Assembly (NCBI RefSeq): GCF_016617615.1
Contig: NZ_JAACYA010000002.1
Span: forward strand, 682,001 to 746,000
Reading direction: 5' to 3'
DNA: 64,000 bases
From: Persephonella atlantica
GTDB lineage: Bacteria > Aquificota > Aquificia > Aquificales > Hydrogenothermaceae
Position 1 is the stretch's first letter; the number at the start of each line of letters is the position of its first letter. Positions 46,015 through 54,954 of this stretch are shown piece after piece. A program made the position numbers and the translations under genes. The notes below the pieces were generated by a model. The model had not been told where the DNA came from. It was given only the letters and a program-made list of their open reading frames with translations, and did no database searches.

Positions 46015-46195
46015 TTACTTGCCAGTTGCCCACTGTATTAATATATCTGCAACTTCTGGTCTTGAGAACTCCTTAGGAGGTCTTTTTCCTTCTCTGAGCA
46101 TTGCTCTAACTTTTGTTCCGCTAAGATGAATATGGTCTTCTTTTGGATGTGGGCATGTTCTACAGGTTTTACAGCCTCCAGTATAAAAATCCTTC
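46015..46195 (-). pseudogene. C-terminal fragment of sulfate adenylyltransferase (ATP sulfurylase)
   Basis: A frame ending at TAA 46017-46015 reads [33 protein letters not shown] and [14 protein letters not shown], the highly conserved end of archaeal/thermophile-type Sat (HxxLSGTKVR ... FSRPEVA.VL). It has no start codon and is cut off at about 46195, where it runs into the 3' end of the nucleotide-sugar dehydrogenase in another frame. About 85% of the enzyme is missing. It marks a rearrangement at the island edge. Confidence 0.82.
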
Positions 46196-47461
46196 TTTTA
46201 ATGCTTTTTCTCTGCTGTATAGACCTTTTATGTCTATCAGAACTGGCTTGTCGCCGTTATTCATCAGCTCCTTATACTTTTTAAAGTCTATCTCCTCTAT
46301 AAATGGTCTGTGTTTTACTGCTACTACTACTGCATCGTATGGTTTGTGTTTTTCTAAATTGTCTAACAGTTCTATACCATACTCTTCTTTCACTTCTTCC
46401 GGATAGGCATATGGGTCGTATATATAAACATTTATACCGTATTCTTTTAATTCGTTGTAAACATCTATAACTTTCGTGTTTCTTATGTCTGATATGTTCT
46501 CTTTGAATGTAAGTCCCAGTATTAAAACTTTGCTCCCCTTTACTGCTTTTCCTGCTTTTATAAGATTTTTTACTGTGTTTTCTGCGACAAATTTGCCCAT
46601 ATAGTCGTTTATTCTTCTTCCAGCTAAAATAACCTCAGGATGATGCCCTATAGCCTGTGCCTTGAAGGTTAAGTAATAAGGATCAACGCCGATACAATGC
46701 CCCCCCACAAGCCCCGGTTCAAATCTTAAAAAGTTCCATTTCGTAGAAGCTGCTTCTAAAACAGCCTTTGTGTCTATTCCCATTTTGTTAAAAATTACAG
46801 AAAGCTCGTTCATTAGGGCTATATTCAGGTCTCTCTGGGTATTTTCTATAACTTTGGCTGCCTCTGCTGTTTTTATGTCTGGTGCTTTGTGCACTCCTGC
46901 TGTTATTACGCTTCCGTAAAGCTGAGCTAAAAATTCTGTTATCTCTGGAGTATCTCCAGCTACAACCTTAACTATTTTGTCTATTGTGTGCTGTTTGTCT
47001 CCCGGGTTTACCCTCTCTGGAGAGTATCCAACATTAAAATCTTTTTTCCACTTTAAACCACTTTCCTGCTCTAATATTGGAACACATTCCTCTTCTGTTA
47101 AACCTGGATAAACTGTAGATTCGTAAACAACAATTGAACCTTTTTGCATATATCTGCCCACTGTTCTTGTAGCAGATTTTATCGGCCTCAGGTCTGGTAT
47201 GTTGTGCTTATCTATAGGTGTTGGGACTGTTATTATTATCACTTTTGCCTGTGATATCTTCTCTGGATTGTCTGTAAACTCAACACTGCAGTTTTTCAGT
47301 TCCTGTGGTTCAACCTCCCTTGTCCTGTCATACCCTTCTTTTAGCTCTTTTATTCTCTCTGAGTTTATATCAAAACCTATAACATCATGCTTTTTATCCA
47401 ATAAAACTGCCAGTGGCAGTCCTACATAACCAAGACCAATAACTGCTATTTTGTAATCCAT
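46169..47461 (-). CDS. UDP-N-acetylhexosamine 6-dehydrogenase type (WbpA/WbpO/TviB family)
   Basis: A 430-residue nucleotide-sugar dehydrogenase: [61 protein letters not shown], catalytic cysteine in [17 protein letters not shown], and [16 protein letters not shown]. These signatures place it with enzymes that oxidise UDP-GlcNAc or UDP-GalNAc to the uronic acid, unlike the shorter ugd at 42.7 kb. Its C-terminal bases overlap the ATP-sulfurylase remnant. glmS, supplier of GlcN-6-phosphate, is the next gene upstream. Confidence 0.88.
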   Translation of the reverse strand: MDYKIAVIGLGYVGLPLAVLLDKKHDVIGFDINSERIKELKEGYDRTREVEPQELKNCSVEFTDNPEKISQAKVIIITVPTPIDKHNIPDLRPIKSATRTVGRYMQKGSIVVYESTVYPGLTEEECVPILEQESGLKWKKDFNVGYSPERVNPGDKQHTIDKIVKVVAGDTPEITEFLAQLYGSVITAGVHKAPDIKTAEAAKVIENTQRDLNIALMNELSVIFNKMGIDTKAVLEAASTKWNFLRFEPGLVGGHCIGVDPYYLTFKAQAIGHHPEVILAGRRINDYMGKFVAENTVKNLIKAGKAVKGSKVLILGLTFKENISDIRNTKVIDVYNELKEYGINVYIYDPYAYPEEVKEEYGIELLDNLEKHKPYDAVVVAVKHRPFIEEIDFKKYKELMNNGDKPVLIDIKGLYSREKALKEGFLYWRL

Positions 47462-47527
47462 CTAAATCTCCTGAGTTGATGTATGGAAATATTATTATAA
47501 ACTCCCTCTGCTATTTATTCTATAAAA

Positions 47528-47558
47528 TCAGATTTTCTGGGTAAGGTTCAGATTTTCT
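47528..47558. repeat. 11-bp direct repeat upstream of the dehydrogenase gene
   Basis: TCAGATTTTCT occurs at 47528-47538 and 47548-47558, 20 bases apart (about two helical turns), in the 136-base gap between glmS and the dehydrogenase gene. A leftward TATAAT (47499-47494) lies between it and the gene. It could be an operator for the polysaccharide genes; chance is not excluded. Confidence 0.35.
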
Positions 47559-47597
47559 AAAATTTAGCTTCAGGTCACAGGTAATTTTCTGCTTTTG

Positions 47598-49409
47598 TCA
47601 TTCTACTGTTACCGTTTTTGCTAAGTTTCTTGGCTGGTCAACGTCTTTTCCAAGGAGCGTGGCAATGTGGTAAGAGAGCATCTGAAGTGGAACAACAGTC
47701 AAAGCAGGATAAAGATAGTCTGAAGTTTTCGGAATGTATATAACCTCGTCAGAAAGCTCTTTTATCTGCCTGTCCCCTTCTGTTGCTACAGATATTACTT
47801 TTCCCTTTCTTGCCTTTACTTCCTGAAGGTTTGAGAGCATCTTTTCGTAGTTTCTGTCCTGTGGAATAACGCACACAACGGGCATTTTTTCATCAATCAG
47901 AGCAATAGGACCATGTTTCATCTCCCCTGCTGGATAGCCTTCTGCATGGATGTATGATATTTCTTTGAGCTTTAAAGCTCCCTCTAATGCTATCGGATAG
48001 TTTATATTCCTGCCTAAAAACAAAAAGTCTGAAGCATTCATGTATCTGTATGCTATCTCTTTAATTTCTTCATCTTTCTGTAGCAGCTGCTCTATTTTTG
48101 AAGGCAGGTGCAGAAGCTCTTCGTGTATCTTCTCGTAATCTGTATAGGTTGTGGTTCCCTTTTTTATACCTGTCTCTAATGCAAGCAGCAGCAGTGCCAC
48201 CAGCTGTGCTGTAAATGTTTTTGTTGCTGCAACTCCAATCTCTGGACCACAGTATGTATAAAGAACATAATCAGCCTCCCTTGAGAGGGAACTGCCAACA
48301 ACATTAACAAGACCAATGGTTTTTGCTCCTTCTTCCTTTGCATCCAAAAGGGCAAATCTGGTATCTGCTGTCTCCCCAGACTGGCTTATTCCTAAAACTG
48401 CCGTTTTATCGTCTATTATTCTGTCTCTGTATCTAAATTCAGATGCATAATCTACCTCAACAGGTATTTTTGCAAACTTTTCTATCCAGAATTTGCCCAC
48501 AAGGGCAGCATGGTATGACGTTCCACAGGCTATTATATAAAGTCTGTCTGTATCCTTTAGCATCTCAAAAAGTTTCTCATCCTTTGAGGAGGAAAAGCCT
48601 GTTATTGTATCTGCAACAGTCCTTGGCTGTTCGTGTATCTCTTTCTGCATAAAATGTTTGTATCCAGCCTTTTCTGCAACAGACACATCCCAGCTAACAC
48701 GGAATGGTTTTTTATCTATTCTTTTTCCATCCTTTGTGTAAATCTCAACCTTATCCCTTGTTATAAGGGCAATCTCTCCATCTTCAAGGGTTATAAACTC
48801 CTTTGTGTACTCCAAAACTGCAGGAATGTCTGAAGCTATAAAGTTTTCGTCCTTACCTATTCCTATAATAAGAGGACTGCCCTTTTTTATGGCAACAATC
48901 CTATCAGGCTGATATGTTGATATAACTCCTACAGCATAAGCTCCCTCTAACTTCTTTGCCACTTTAAAAGCTGTGTCAAGGAGGTCTCCTGTATAAAGTT
49001 CCTCAAACAGGTGGGCTATAACCTCTGTGTCAGTGTCTGAACGGAATTTGTAACCTTTTTGTATAAGCTCCTGTTTCAGCTGAAGGTAGTTTTCTATTAT
49101 CCCGTTGTGAACTATAGATATTGTTCCTTTCTGACTCGTGTGGGGATGGGCATTTTCCACTGTTGGCTCGCCGTGGGTCGCCCATCTCGAATGACCCACG
49201 CCTAAATGCCCTTCTATCTTTTTACCCCACAGATGTTCCTGAAGGTCTTTTATCTTACCAACCTGCTTTTCAACAATTATCCTGTTTCCTGTTTTGTCTA
49301 TAACAGCAACTCCCGCTGAGTCGTAACCTCTGTATTCAAGTCTCTGGAGACCGTACAGAAGGACAGGAACAGCATTTCTTTTTCCTATATATCCTATAAT
49401 ACCGCACAT
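47598..49409 (-). CDS. glmS: Glutamine-fructose-6-phosphate aminotransferase (isomerizing)
   Basis: A 603-residue two-domain enzyme making glucosamine-6-phosphate for peptidoglycan, lipid A and amino sugars. The N-terminal class II glutaminase starts CGIIGYIGKRNAVPVLL with Cys2 as nucleophile and has GHSRWATHGEPT. Two SIS isomerase domains follow (CGTSYHAALVGKF, SQSGETADTRFAL, GRNINYPIALEGALKLKEISYIHAEGYPAGEMKHGPIAL), and it ends PRNLAKTVTVE. Normal length. Divergent from the redoxin gene across 73 bases. Confidence 0.97.
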   Translation of the reverse strand: MCGIIGYIGKRNAVPVLLYGLQRLEYRGYDSAGVAVIDKTGNRIIVEKQVGKIKDLQEHLWGKKIEGHLGVGHSRWATHGEPTVENAHPHTSQKGTISIVHNGIIENYLQLKQELIQKGYKFRSDTDTEVIAHLFEELYTGDLLDTAFKVAKKLEGAYAVGVISTYQPDRIVAIKKGSPLIIGIGKDENFIASDIPAVLEYTKEFITLEDGEIALITRDKVEIYTKDGKRIDKKPFRVSWDVSVAEKAGYKHFMQKEIHEQPRTVADTITGFSSSKDEKLFEMLKDTDRLYIIACGTSYHAALVGKFWIEKFAKIPVEVDYASEFRYRDRIIDDKTAVLGISQSGETADTRFALLDAKEEGAKTIGLVNVVGSSLSREADYVLYTYCGPEIGVAATKTFTAQLVALLLLALETGIKKGTTTYTDYEKIHEELLHLPSKIEQLLQKDEEIKEIAYRYMNASDFLFLGRNINYPIALEGALKLKEISYIHAEGYPAGEMKHGPIALIDEKMPVVCVIPQDRNYEKMLSNLQEVKARKGKVISVATEGDRQIKELSDEVIYIPKTSDYLYPALTVVPLQMLSYHIATLLGKDVDQPRNLAKTVTVE

Positions 49410-49482
49410 AATTTATCCCCACAGAAAGTTTTCAACAGACTATATTATAATAAGATTTTATTATTTTCTTCTGGAGAGAAAA

Positions 49483-50088
49483 ATGTTTTCCGAAAGTATA
49501 AAAGAAAATCTAAAGAAAGAGTTTGAAAAACTGATTGAGCCTGTGGTTCTGGTTTTTCACGGGAAAGAAGATACAGAAAGCACAAAGGCAAAAAACCTTC
49601 TGATAGAGATATCATCAATATCAGAAAAGATACAGTTTGCAGAGTCAGAAAGCCTATCATGTGAAGGATATCCCTGCATCTCTATTCAGATAAAGGAAAA
49701 GGATTACGGCATCAGATTTATGGGTATTCCTGATGGGGGAGAATTCCCTGCTTTTATACAGACTATAATGATGGTTTCAAGAAATGATTACGACCTTACA
49801 GAAAGGTCGGCTGAGTTTTTGGAAGAGTTAGACAGAACTGTAGATATAAAAATATTCATAACAAAAAGCTGTGGATGGTGCCCTCCAACAATGCTGAAGA
49901 TTTTCAGTTTTGCGATGGTCAGCGACTACATAACAGCAACAGCTATTGACTGTCATGCATTTTCAGACCTTGCAGTGAAATACAATGTTTCCACAGTGCC
50001 GAAGGTTGTAATAAATGACAGAGTGGAGTTTGTAGGTTTTAAAGAGGAAAATGAGATATTAGGTCATATATTTGGGGCTGTAAGCTGA
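49483..50088 (+). CDS. Protein-disulfide-oxidoreductase-like tandem thioredoxin-fold protein
   Basis: A 201-residue protein with two fused thioredoxin-like folds, as in thermophile PDO. The C-terminal unit (from about 122) has the redox motif CGWCPP and the cis-proline in STVPKVVIND. The N-terminal unit has lost CxxC; its IRFMGIPDGGEFPAFIQTIMMVSR segment is nevertheless the PDO linker. It probably reduces or isomerises disulfides in the cytoplasm. GGAGAGAAAA precedes the ATG. dxr starts in its stop codon. Confidence 0.85.
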   Translation: MFSESIKENLKKEFEKLIEPVVLVFHGKEDTESTKAKNLLIEISSISEKIQFAESESLSCEGYPCISIQIKEKDYGIRFMGIPDGGEFPAFIQTIMMVSRNDYDLTERSAEFLEELDRTVDIKIFITKSCGWCPPTMLKIFSFAMVSDYITATAIDCHAFSDLAVKYNVSTVPKVVINDRVEFVGFKEENEILGHIFGAVS

Positions 50089-51209
50089 TGAAAAGTATTG
50101 CAGTGCTTGGCTCAACAGGTTCCATCGGAACACAGACTTTAGATATTGTGAGAAAACATCCAGAAAAACTAAAGGTAAAACTCCTTGCAGCATCAAAACT
50201 GTCTGAAAAGCTTATGAATCAGATAGAAGAGTTCAAACCTGAGTATGTGTATATAAAAGAGTTTTCTCCTGTCAGTGGTGTTAAGGTTCTATCTGGAGAA
50301 GAAGGTCTTGAGGAACTGTCTGAGCTTGATATAGACCTTTTTATCAACGGTATTGCAGGAATAGCAGGAATAAAACCAACTTATCTACTTTTGAAAAATA
50401 ACAAAAAACTCGCCACTGCAAATAAGGAAGCCATTATATGTTTAGGAGAGGTGCTGAAGGAAAAGTACTCTGATATCATTCCTATTGACAGCGAACACTC
50501 AGCTATTTTTCAGTGTCTTCAGGCTGGAAGAAAAAAAGAGGTAAAAAGGATTATACTTACAGCCTCTGGGGGACCTTTCTGGAATGTGGAAGATTTTGAA
50601 AATATAACACCAGAAGAAGCTCTAAAGCACCCAAAATGGAAAATGGGGAAAAAGGTAACTATAGACAGTGCAACGCTGATGAACAAAGGCTTAGAAATAA
50701 TAGAAGCTCACTATCTGTTTGATTTGCCTTACGAGAAAATAGAAGCTGTCATACATCCCCAGAGCATCGTTCACGGTTTAGTTGAGTTTGTAGATGGAAG
50801 CATATCAGCACACCTTTCCTGCCCTGACATGAGAATACCTATCAGCTATGCTATATCTTACCCAGAAAGGTGGGAGACAGGAGCAAACAGTATAAGTCTT
50901 TTTGAAGTCAGTCCTTTAGAGTTTTTCCAGCCAGATGAGGAAAAATTTCCCCTTCTGAAGATTGCACGGGAATGCGGGAAAAAGGGGAGTTTTTATCCGA
51001 TTGTCCTGACAGTTGCTGACGAGCTTGCAGTTAATATGTTCTTAAAAGGTGAGATAGGTTTCACACAGATTTCCCAGACTGTTGATACAATACTCAGCAG
51101 GGCTAAATTTAAAACACCTGAAAACTATGAAGATGTTATACATATCATAGAAGAAACAAAAAGTTTGTTTAAAGATTTATTTAAAACAGCAGGAGGTAAA
51201 ATTGCTTAG
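50088..51209 (+). CDS. dxr: 1-deoxy-D-xylulose 5-phosphate reductoisomerase
   Basis: A 373-residue NADPH enzyme of the MEP isoprenoid pathway. LGSTGSIGTQTLDIVRKHPE, LATANKEAIICLGEVL, PIDSEHSAIFQCLQ, LTASGGPFWNVEDFENITPEEALKHPKWKMGKKVTIDSATLMNKGLE-type blocks and SCPDMRIPISYA are all present. The ATG shares one base with the preceding stop and the end overlaps rseP by eight bases, the frequent dxr-rseP pairing. Confidence 0.96.
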   Translation: MKSIAVLGSTGSIGTQTLDIVRKHPEKLKVKLLAASKLSEKLMNQIEEFKPEYVYIKEFSPVSGVKVLSGEEGLEELSELDIDLFINGIAGIAGIKPTYLLLKNNKKLATANKEAIICLGEVLKEKYSDIIPIDSEHSAIFQCLQAGRKKEVKRIILTASGGPFWNVEDFENITPEEALKHPKWKMGKKVTIDSATLMNKGLEIIEAHYLFDLPYEKIEAVIHPQSIVHGLVEFVDGSISAHLSCPDMRIPISYAISYPERWETGANSISLFEVSPLEFFQPDEEKFPLLKIARECGKKGSFYPIVLTVADELAVNMFLKGEIGFTQISQTVDTILSRAKFKTPENYEDVIHIIEETKSLFKDLFKTAGGKIA

Positions 51210-52536
51210 CTTAATAGCTTTTCTGATTATGATAGGAGTTCTTATAACCATACACGAGTTTGGGCATTTTATATTTGCCCGTATGTTTGGTGTCAGGGTT
51301 GAGGTTTTTTCTATAGGTTTTGGCCCTCCAATACTCCGGTGGAAAGGTAAAGAAACCATTTACCAGATTGCAGCTGTCCCTTTAGGTGGATACGTGAAGA
51401 TGTATGGAGAAGATTCTATGACTGAGCCTATTCAGGGAGAGAGTGAAAAGGAAGCATACACTGACCCCCGCTCATTTGCAGCAAAACCAAGATGGCAGAA
51501 AATACTGATAGCATTTGCGGGACCCCTTTTTAACATAATACTTGCCGTTATTTTAGTTGCAGCAGCTTACATGGTTGGAGTTTTTGAGCCTAAATATATG
51601 AAAGAACCTGTAGTGGTAGGATACATTCAGAAAGGCTCTATAGCAGAAAGGGCAGGAATAAAACCCTTTGACAGAATTGTTGCCGTTGACGGTAAACCTG
51701 TAAAAAACTGGAAGCAGTTTACTGTTGAGATAACAATGAAAGCAGGAATGACCGTAAATGTGGAAATTGAAAGAGGCAGAAAAAAAGAGCTTCTAACACT
51801 GAATATACCACCAGACATAACCAAAAAGTCTATAGGTATATCTCCCCTTGTTCCTCCAAAGTTAGGCAAGATTATGCCGGGCTCCCCTGCAGAAAAAGCT
51901 GGCCTGAAGGAGGGAGACACAGTAGTTGCAATAAACGGCAAGCCTGTCAGAAGCTGGTTTGAGATTGTAGAAGTTCTGTCAAAAATAAAGGAAAGTAAAT
52001 CTGTCAATCTGTTGATTAAAAGAGACGGAAAAGTATTTACAGTTAATGTAGTCCCAGAATACAACAAAGAGCTGAAAAAATATGTGATAGGTATATCCCC
52101 TGCTTATGATACTGAGATAAAGAGATACGGATTTTTAGAAGCTTTCGAAAAAAGCGTGCAGAAAAACTGGGAGATGAGCGTTCTGCTGTATAACTTTTTG
52201 AAGGACATTGTTACAGGTCAGATGTCACTGCAGGAGGTAAAAAACAACTTGGGAGGACCTATATCTATCGCAAAATACTCAGGGGGAGCTTTAGAAAGCG
52301 GATTAGGAAACTATCTGTTTTTCACAGGGTTTATCTCTCTTCAATTAGGGTATTTAAACCTTCTCCCTATACCTGTTTTAGACGGGGGACTGATACTGAT
52401 ACTTCTGATTGAGATGATTATCAGAAGACCCTTGCCAGAGAAGGCAAAAGAGTATCTTGCATATTTAGGATTTGCTCTGATAGGAACACTTATGATTTTT
52501 GCCATATTCAATGATATACTGAGAGTGTTACAATAG
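51202..52536 (+). CDS. rseP: Site-2 membrane metalloprotease RseP, two PDZ domains
   Basis: A 444-residue inner-membrane zinc protease that cleaves within the membrane, usually anti-sigma factors or signal-peptide remnants. H18-E-F-G-H22 and PVLDGGLIL supply the zinc ligands. FAGPLFNIILAV follows the N-terminal region, and two PDZ domains lie between (about 125-205 with IQKGSIAERAGIKPFDRIV, and 210-290 with MPGSPAEKAGLKEGDTVV). It starts at TTG, four bases after AGGAGGT in the dxr 3' end. Confidence 0.95.
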   Translation: MLSLIAFLIMIGVLITIHEFGHFIFARMFGVRVEVFSIGFGPPILRWKGKETIYQIAAVPLGGYVKMYGEDSMTEPIQGESEKEAYTDPRSFAAKPRWQKILIAFAGPLFNIILAVILVAAAYMVGVFEPKYMKEPVVVGYIQKGSIAERAGIKPFDRIVAVDGKPVKNWKQFTVEITMKAGMTVNVEIERGRKKELLTLNIPPDITKKSIGISPLVPPKLGKIMPGSPAEKAGLKEGDTVVAINGKPVRSWFEIVEVLSKIKESKSVNLLIKRDGKVFTVNVVPEYNKELKKYVIGISPAYDTEIKRYGFLEAFEKSVQKNWEMSVLLYNFLKDIVTGQMSLQEVKNNLGGPISIAKYSGGALESGLGNYLFFTGFISLQLGYLNLLPIPVLDGGLILILLIEMIIRRPLPEKAKEYLAYLGFALIGTLMIFAIFNDILRVLQ

Positions 52537-52571
52537 AAAATATAAAAAATATATTTTTACAGGAGAAAAAT

Positions 52572-53051
52572 ATGGCAACAAGGGTTGGGATTATACTGCT
52601 CAGCGGAACATTAGACAAAGCCATGCCAGCTTTTATGCTTGGAACAACTGCAGCTGCTATGGGAATGGAGGTTGGTATATTTTTCAGTTTTTACGGTCTT
52701 ACTGTTATCCATAAAGAAAAGATAAAAAATCTAAAAGTCTCACCTATAGGAAACCCTGCAATGCCTATGCCTGTCCCTGTTCCCCAGATACTTACAGTTA
52801 TGCCGGGGATGATGGATTTTGCAACAAATATGATGAAAAAGATGATGAAACAGCACAAGATACCATCTGTTGAAGAGCTTGTTCAACAGGCTTTAGACCT
52901 TGAAGTAAAGCTTTATCCATGTCAGACAGCAATGCAGCTGTTTGGCTTTAAGAAAGAAGACCTGATTGATGGTGTTGAAGAGCCTGTGGGAGCTGCGACA
53001 TTCCTAAACTTTGTTAATCAGGCAGAAAAGCCTATAGTGATGAATTTTTAA
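52572..53051 (+). CDS. DsrE/DsrF-like (DsrE2-type) family protein
   Basis: A 159-residue protein with VGIILLSGTLDKAMPAFMLGTTAAAMGMEVGIFFSFYGL, the N-terminal block of DsrE2-like sulfur-trafficking proteins, and a conserved cysteine in LYPCQTAMQLFG. A methionine/proline-rich middle (PAMPMPVPVPQILTVMPGMM, then MMKKMMK) is as in that family. DsrE2 proteins carry sulfane sulfur with TusA and rhodaneses in sulfur oxidisers; no TusA or rhodanese is adjacent here. AGGAGA before the ATG. Convergent with the 128-residue gene (overlap 4 bases). Confidence 0.85.
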   Translation: MATRVGIILLSGTLDKAMPAFMLGTTAAAMGMEVGIFFSFYGLTVIHKEKIKNLKVSPIGNPAMPMPVPVPQILTVMPGMMDFATNMMKKMMKQHKIPSVEELVQQALDLEVKLYPCQTAMQLFGFKKEDLIDGVEEPVGAATFLNFVNQAEKPIVMNF

Positions 53052-53434
53052 AAATAGTCCTTCAAAGCTATAGAGATAATTATCAGAAATCCACCACAAG
53101 CAGTAAGCCACATACCATTTGTGGCATTCCTCGAGATCTGTTTCACAACAGCAGCATTAATATCTATACCGTTTACAGACCTTATCTGATAGACAGGGAA
53201 GGTTCTGTCATCAAGTTTCAGCATAACTTTGCCGTCTTTTTTGAAAAACAGTAACTTTTTTGAAAAAAATCTCTCACCTGTATAGGTTTCTATCTTATAC
53301 TCTTTAAAGCCTTTTATCACGTCTGAGTAAAGCTCTATCTCATCTCTGTTAAGAAAATAAAAACCAACTGCAGAAGACAAAACTCCAGTTAAAAGCATAA
53401 AGTAAATGATAAATGACTGTATTACTCTTCTCAT
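53048..53434 (-). CDS. Uncharacterised membrane protein (128 aa)
   Basis: Two membrane helices, at about residues 7-27 and 106-124, enclose an extracytoplasmic-looking beta-rich segment (YKIETYTGERFFSKKLLFFKKDGKVMLKLDDRTFPVYQIRSV, only partly quoted as a run of short motifs). No family recognised. It is coupled to cvpA by an ATGA overlap and ends the rpsU-yqeY-cvpA cluster. Confidence 0.65.
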   Translation of the reverse strand: MRRVIQSFIIYFMLLTGVLSSAVGFYFLNRDEIELYSDVIKGFKEYKIETYTGERFFSKKLLFFKKDGKVMLKLDDRTFPVYQIRSVNGIDINAAVVKQISRNATNGMWLTACGGFLIIISIALKDYF

Positions 53435-53859
53435 TTTTTCAGGAAATTTACTAATTTTGAGGAAGAAGTAAGGTCATAGAGCAGTCTGTTTTTTTCCGAA
53501 TAATGGGCAATGATAGACACAATAATCAGGAATATCATAACTCCACCTGAAGCACCAAGAATCTTGTCCCAGAAAGAAAATCTCTTTTTTTTCAAAAAAA
53601 TTTTTCTTAAAAAGTGATACACCACAAAGGAAACGCTGAACGCAGTGATAAGGATTAGAGAAAAGGAAAAAAACTGAATAACAAAAGGAGAACCTTTAAA
53701 GTAGTGGGATAAAAAATCAGAAAAAATATCTGTGTATTTAAATGACAGGAATATACCTATTCCTATGCCTGCTGATTTCACAAAAAGTTCAACAAAACCC
53801 CTGTAAGCACCAACAAGAACAAGATAAAGGAATAAAACACCAAAGATAACATCTATCAT
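53431..53859 (-). CDS. cvpA: CvpA family membrane protein
   Basis: A 142-residue protein with four helices. The start IDVIFGVLFLYLVLVGAYRGFVELF (Asp-rich first turn, then G-x-x-x-G) matches CvpA, named for colicin V production but linked more widely to envelope homeostasis. Two bases separate it from yqeY. Confidence 0.82.
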   Translation of the reverse strand: MIDVIFGVLFLYLVLVGAYRGFVELFVKSAGIGIGIFLSFKYTDIFSDFLSHYFKGSPFVIQFFSFSLILITAFSVSFVVYHFLRKIFLKKKRFSFWDKILGASGGVMIFLIIVSIIAHYSEKNRLLYDLTSSSKLVNFLKK

Positions 53860-53861
53860 CT

Positions 53862-54308
53862 TCAGGACAGTTTTTTCTTGACTATGCTGCTTACCGTACT
53901 ACCGTCAGCCCTTCCCTTTACCTTTTCCATAACAGCTTTCATAACCTTTCCCATATCTTTCATGGAGGAGGCTCCAGTCTCCTGAATAACCTCTTCAACG
54001 ATTTTCTCTATCTCCTCCTCAGATAAGGGCTGGGGCAAAAATTCCTGAACAATCTGAAGCTCTTTTTCTTCTTTCTGGGCAAGGTCTTCTCTTCCTGCTT
54101 CTCTATACTGCTTTATAGACTCTTTTCTCTGTTTTGCGTATCTCTGCAGAACCTGAATTATTTCCTCATCTGTCAGCTCTCTTTTTTTATCTATCTGAAC
54201 CTTTTTTATCTCGGATATAAGCATACGGATAACAGATAACCTGTCTTTATCGCCGCTTTTCATAGCGGCTTTCATCTCATCTTGAAGCTTTTTTAAAAGC
54301 TGAGTCAT
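53862..54308 (-). CDS. yqeY: GatB/YqeY-domain protein
   Basis: A 148-residue helical protein: LLKKLQDEMKAAMKSGDKDRLSVIRMLISEIKKVQID, KQRKESIKQYREAGREDLAQKEEKELQIVQEFLPQPLSEEE and GKVMKAVMEKVKGRADGSTVSSIVKKKL. This is the YqeY fold shared with the tail of GatB, likely tRNA-associated. It follows rpsU, as in many bacteria. Confidence 0.93.
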   Translation of the reverse strand: MTQLLKKLQDEMKAAMKSGDKDRLSVIRMLISEIKKVQIDKKRELTDEEIIQVLQRYAKQRKESIKQYREAGREDLAQKEEKELQIVQEFLPQPLSEEEIEKIVEEVIQETGASSMKDMGKVMKAVMEKVKGRADGSTVSSIVKKKLS

Positions 54309-54318
54309 CTTACTTTCC

Positions 54319-54519
54319 TTACAGGAGACCTTTTTTCTTCAGTGCTTTTATCAGTCTTTTTCTTGCGGCTCTCTGCTTTCTTTTTCTTTTAACAGAAGGC
54401 TTCTCATAAAACTCTCTTCTTTTCATTTCTGTGATAATACCTTCCTTTTCACATATCTTCTTGAATCTTTTTAAAGCCTTCTCAAAACTTTCCCCTTCCT
54501 GAATTTTCACTACTGCCAT
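54319..54519 (-). CDS. rpsU: 30S ribosomal protein S21
   Basis: A 66-residue basic protein ([53 protein letters not shown]), small-subunit S21, which helps mRNA binding near the anti-Shine-Dalgarno. AGGAGG lies 11 bases before the ATG, a rather long spacing; a nearer ATG just after the ribosome site is out of frame. Confidence 0.95.
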   Translation of the reverse strand: MAVVKIQEGESFEKALKRFKKICEKEGIITEMKRREFYEKPSVKRKRKQRAARKRLIKALKKKGLL

Positions 54520-54557
54520 CTAATATCATTCCTCCTTTTATAAATTTTTAGAGTTAT

Positions 54558-54587
54558 AGAATAAAACAGCAGAGGTTTTAAAGTCAA
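54558..54587 (-). promoter_or_regulatory. Possible promoter of the rpsU cluster
   Basis: Reading leftward, TTGACT (54587-54582) and TATTCT (54563-54558) are 18 bases apart and lie about 40 bases before the rpsU ATG. The -35 falls at the stop of the upstream gene. Confidence 0.45.
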
Positions 54588-54949
54588 TCGGTTATTCTCT
54601 CAACCTGATAAATATCCTCTCTGTCTTCATAAAATAAGACAATCTCAAATTTTTCAAGTGCTGATAGCAGCTGGGACATGTACTGGTCTTTTACTTTGAG
54701 GTATTTCCTCTCTCCTGAAAGGTCTGTGATGTGCTCTGGAGGGATGTTTTCCACTGAGTAAACCTGATCAGATGTTCTCCAGACACGGCTGATAATCCCC
54801 ATAAATGGGTGTTCCTGAATCTCTATAGGAAACATAGATATAAGCTGTTTTGAGGTTACTGTTATCTCTAAATGCGCTGGATACTCTCTTTTCAGTCTAA
54901 ACTGACCCAAGACTCTATCACTTCCTTCAAAATGCCCCCGAAGGGGCAT
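54584..54949 (-). CDS. Uncharacterised 121-aa protein
   Basis: No family recognised. The product is soluble-looking, mixed alpha/beta, with HFEGSDRVLGQFRLKREYPAHLEITV, a motif IEIQEHPFMGIISRVWRTSDQVYSVE and an acidic C-terminus (YEDREDIYQVERITD). It lies five bases after the peroxiredoxin gene in the same direction and ends at the putative rpsU promoter, so it is probably co-expressed with the peroxiredoxin. Confidence 0.65.
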   Translation of the reverse strand: MPLRGHFEGSDRVLGQFRLKREYPAHLEITVTSKQLISMFPIEIQEHPFMGIISRVWRTSDQVYSVENIPPEHITDLSGERKYLKVKDQYMSQLLSALEKFEIVLFYEDREDIYQVERITD

Positions 54950-54954
54950 GAAAT

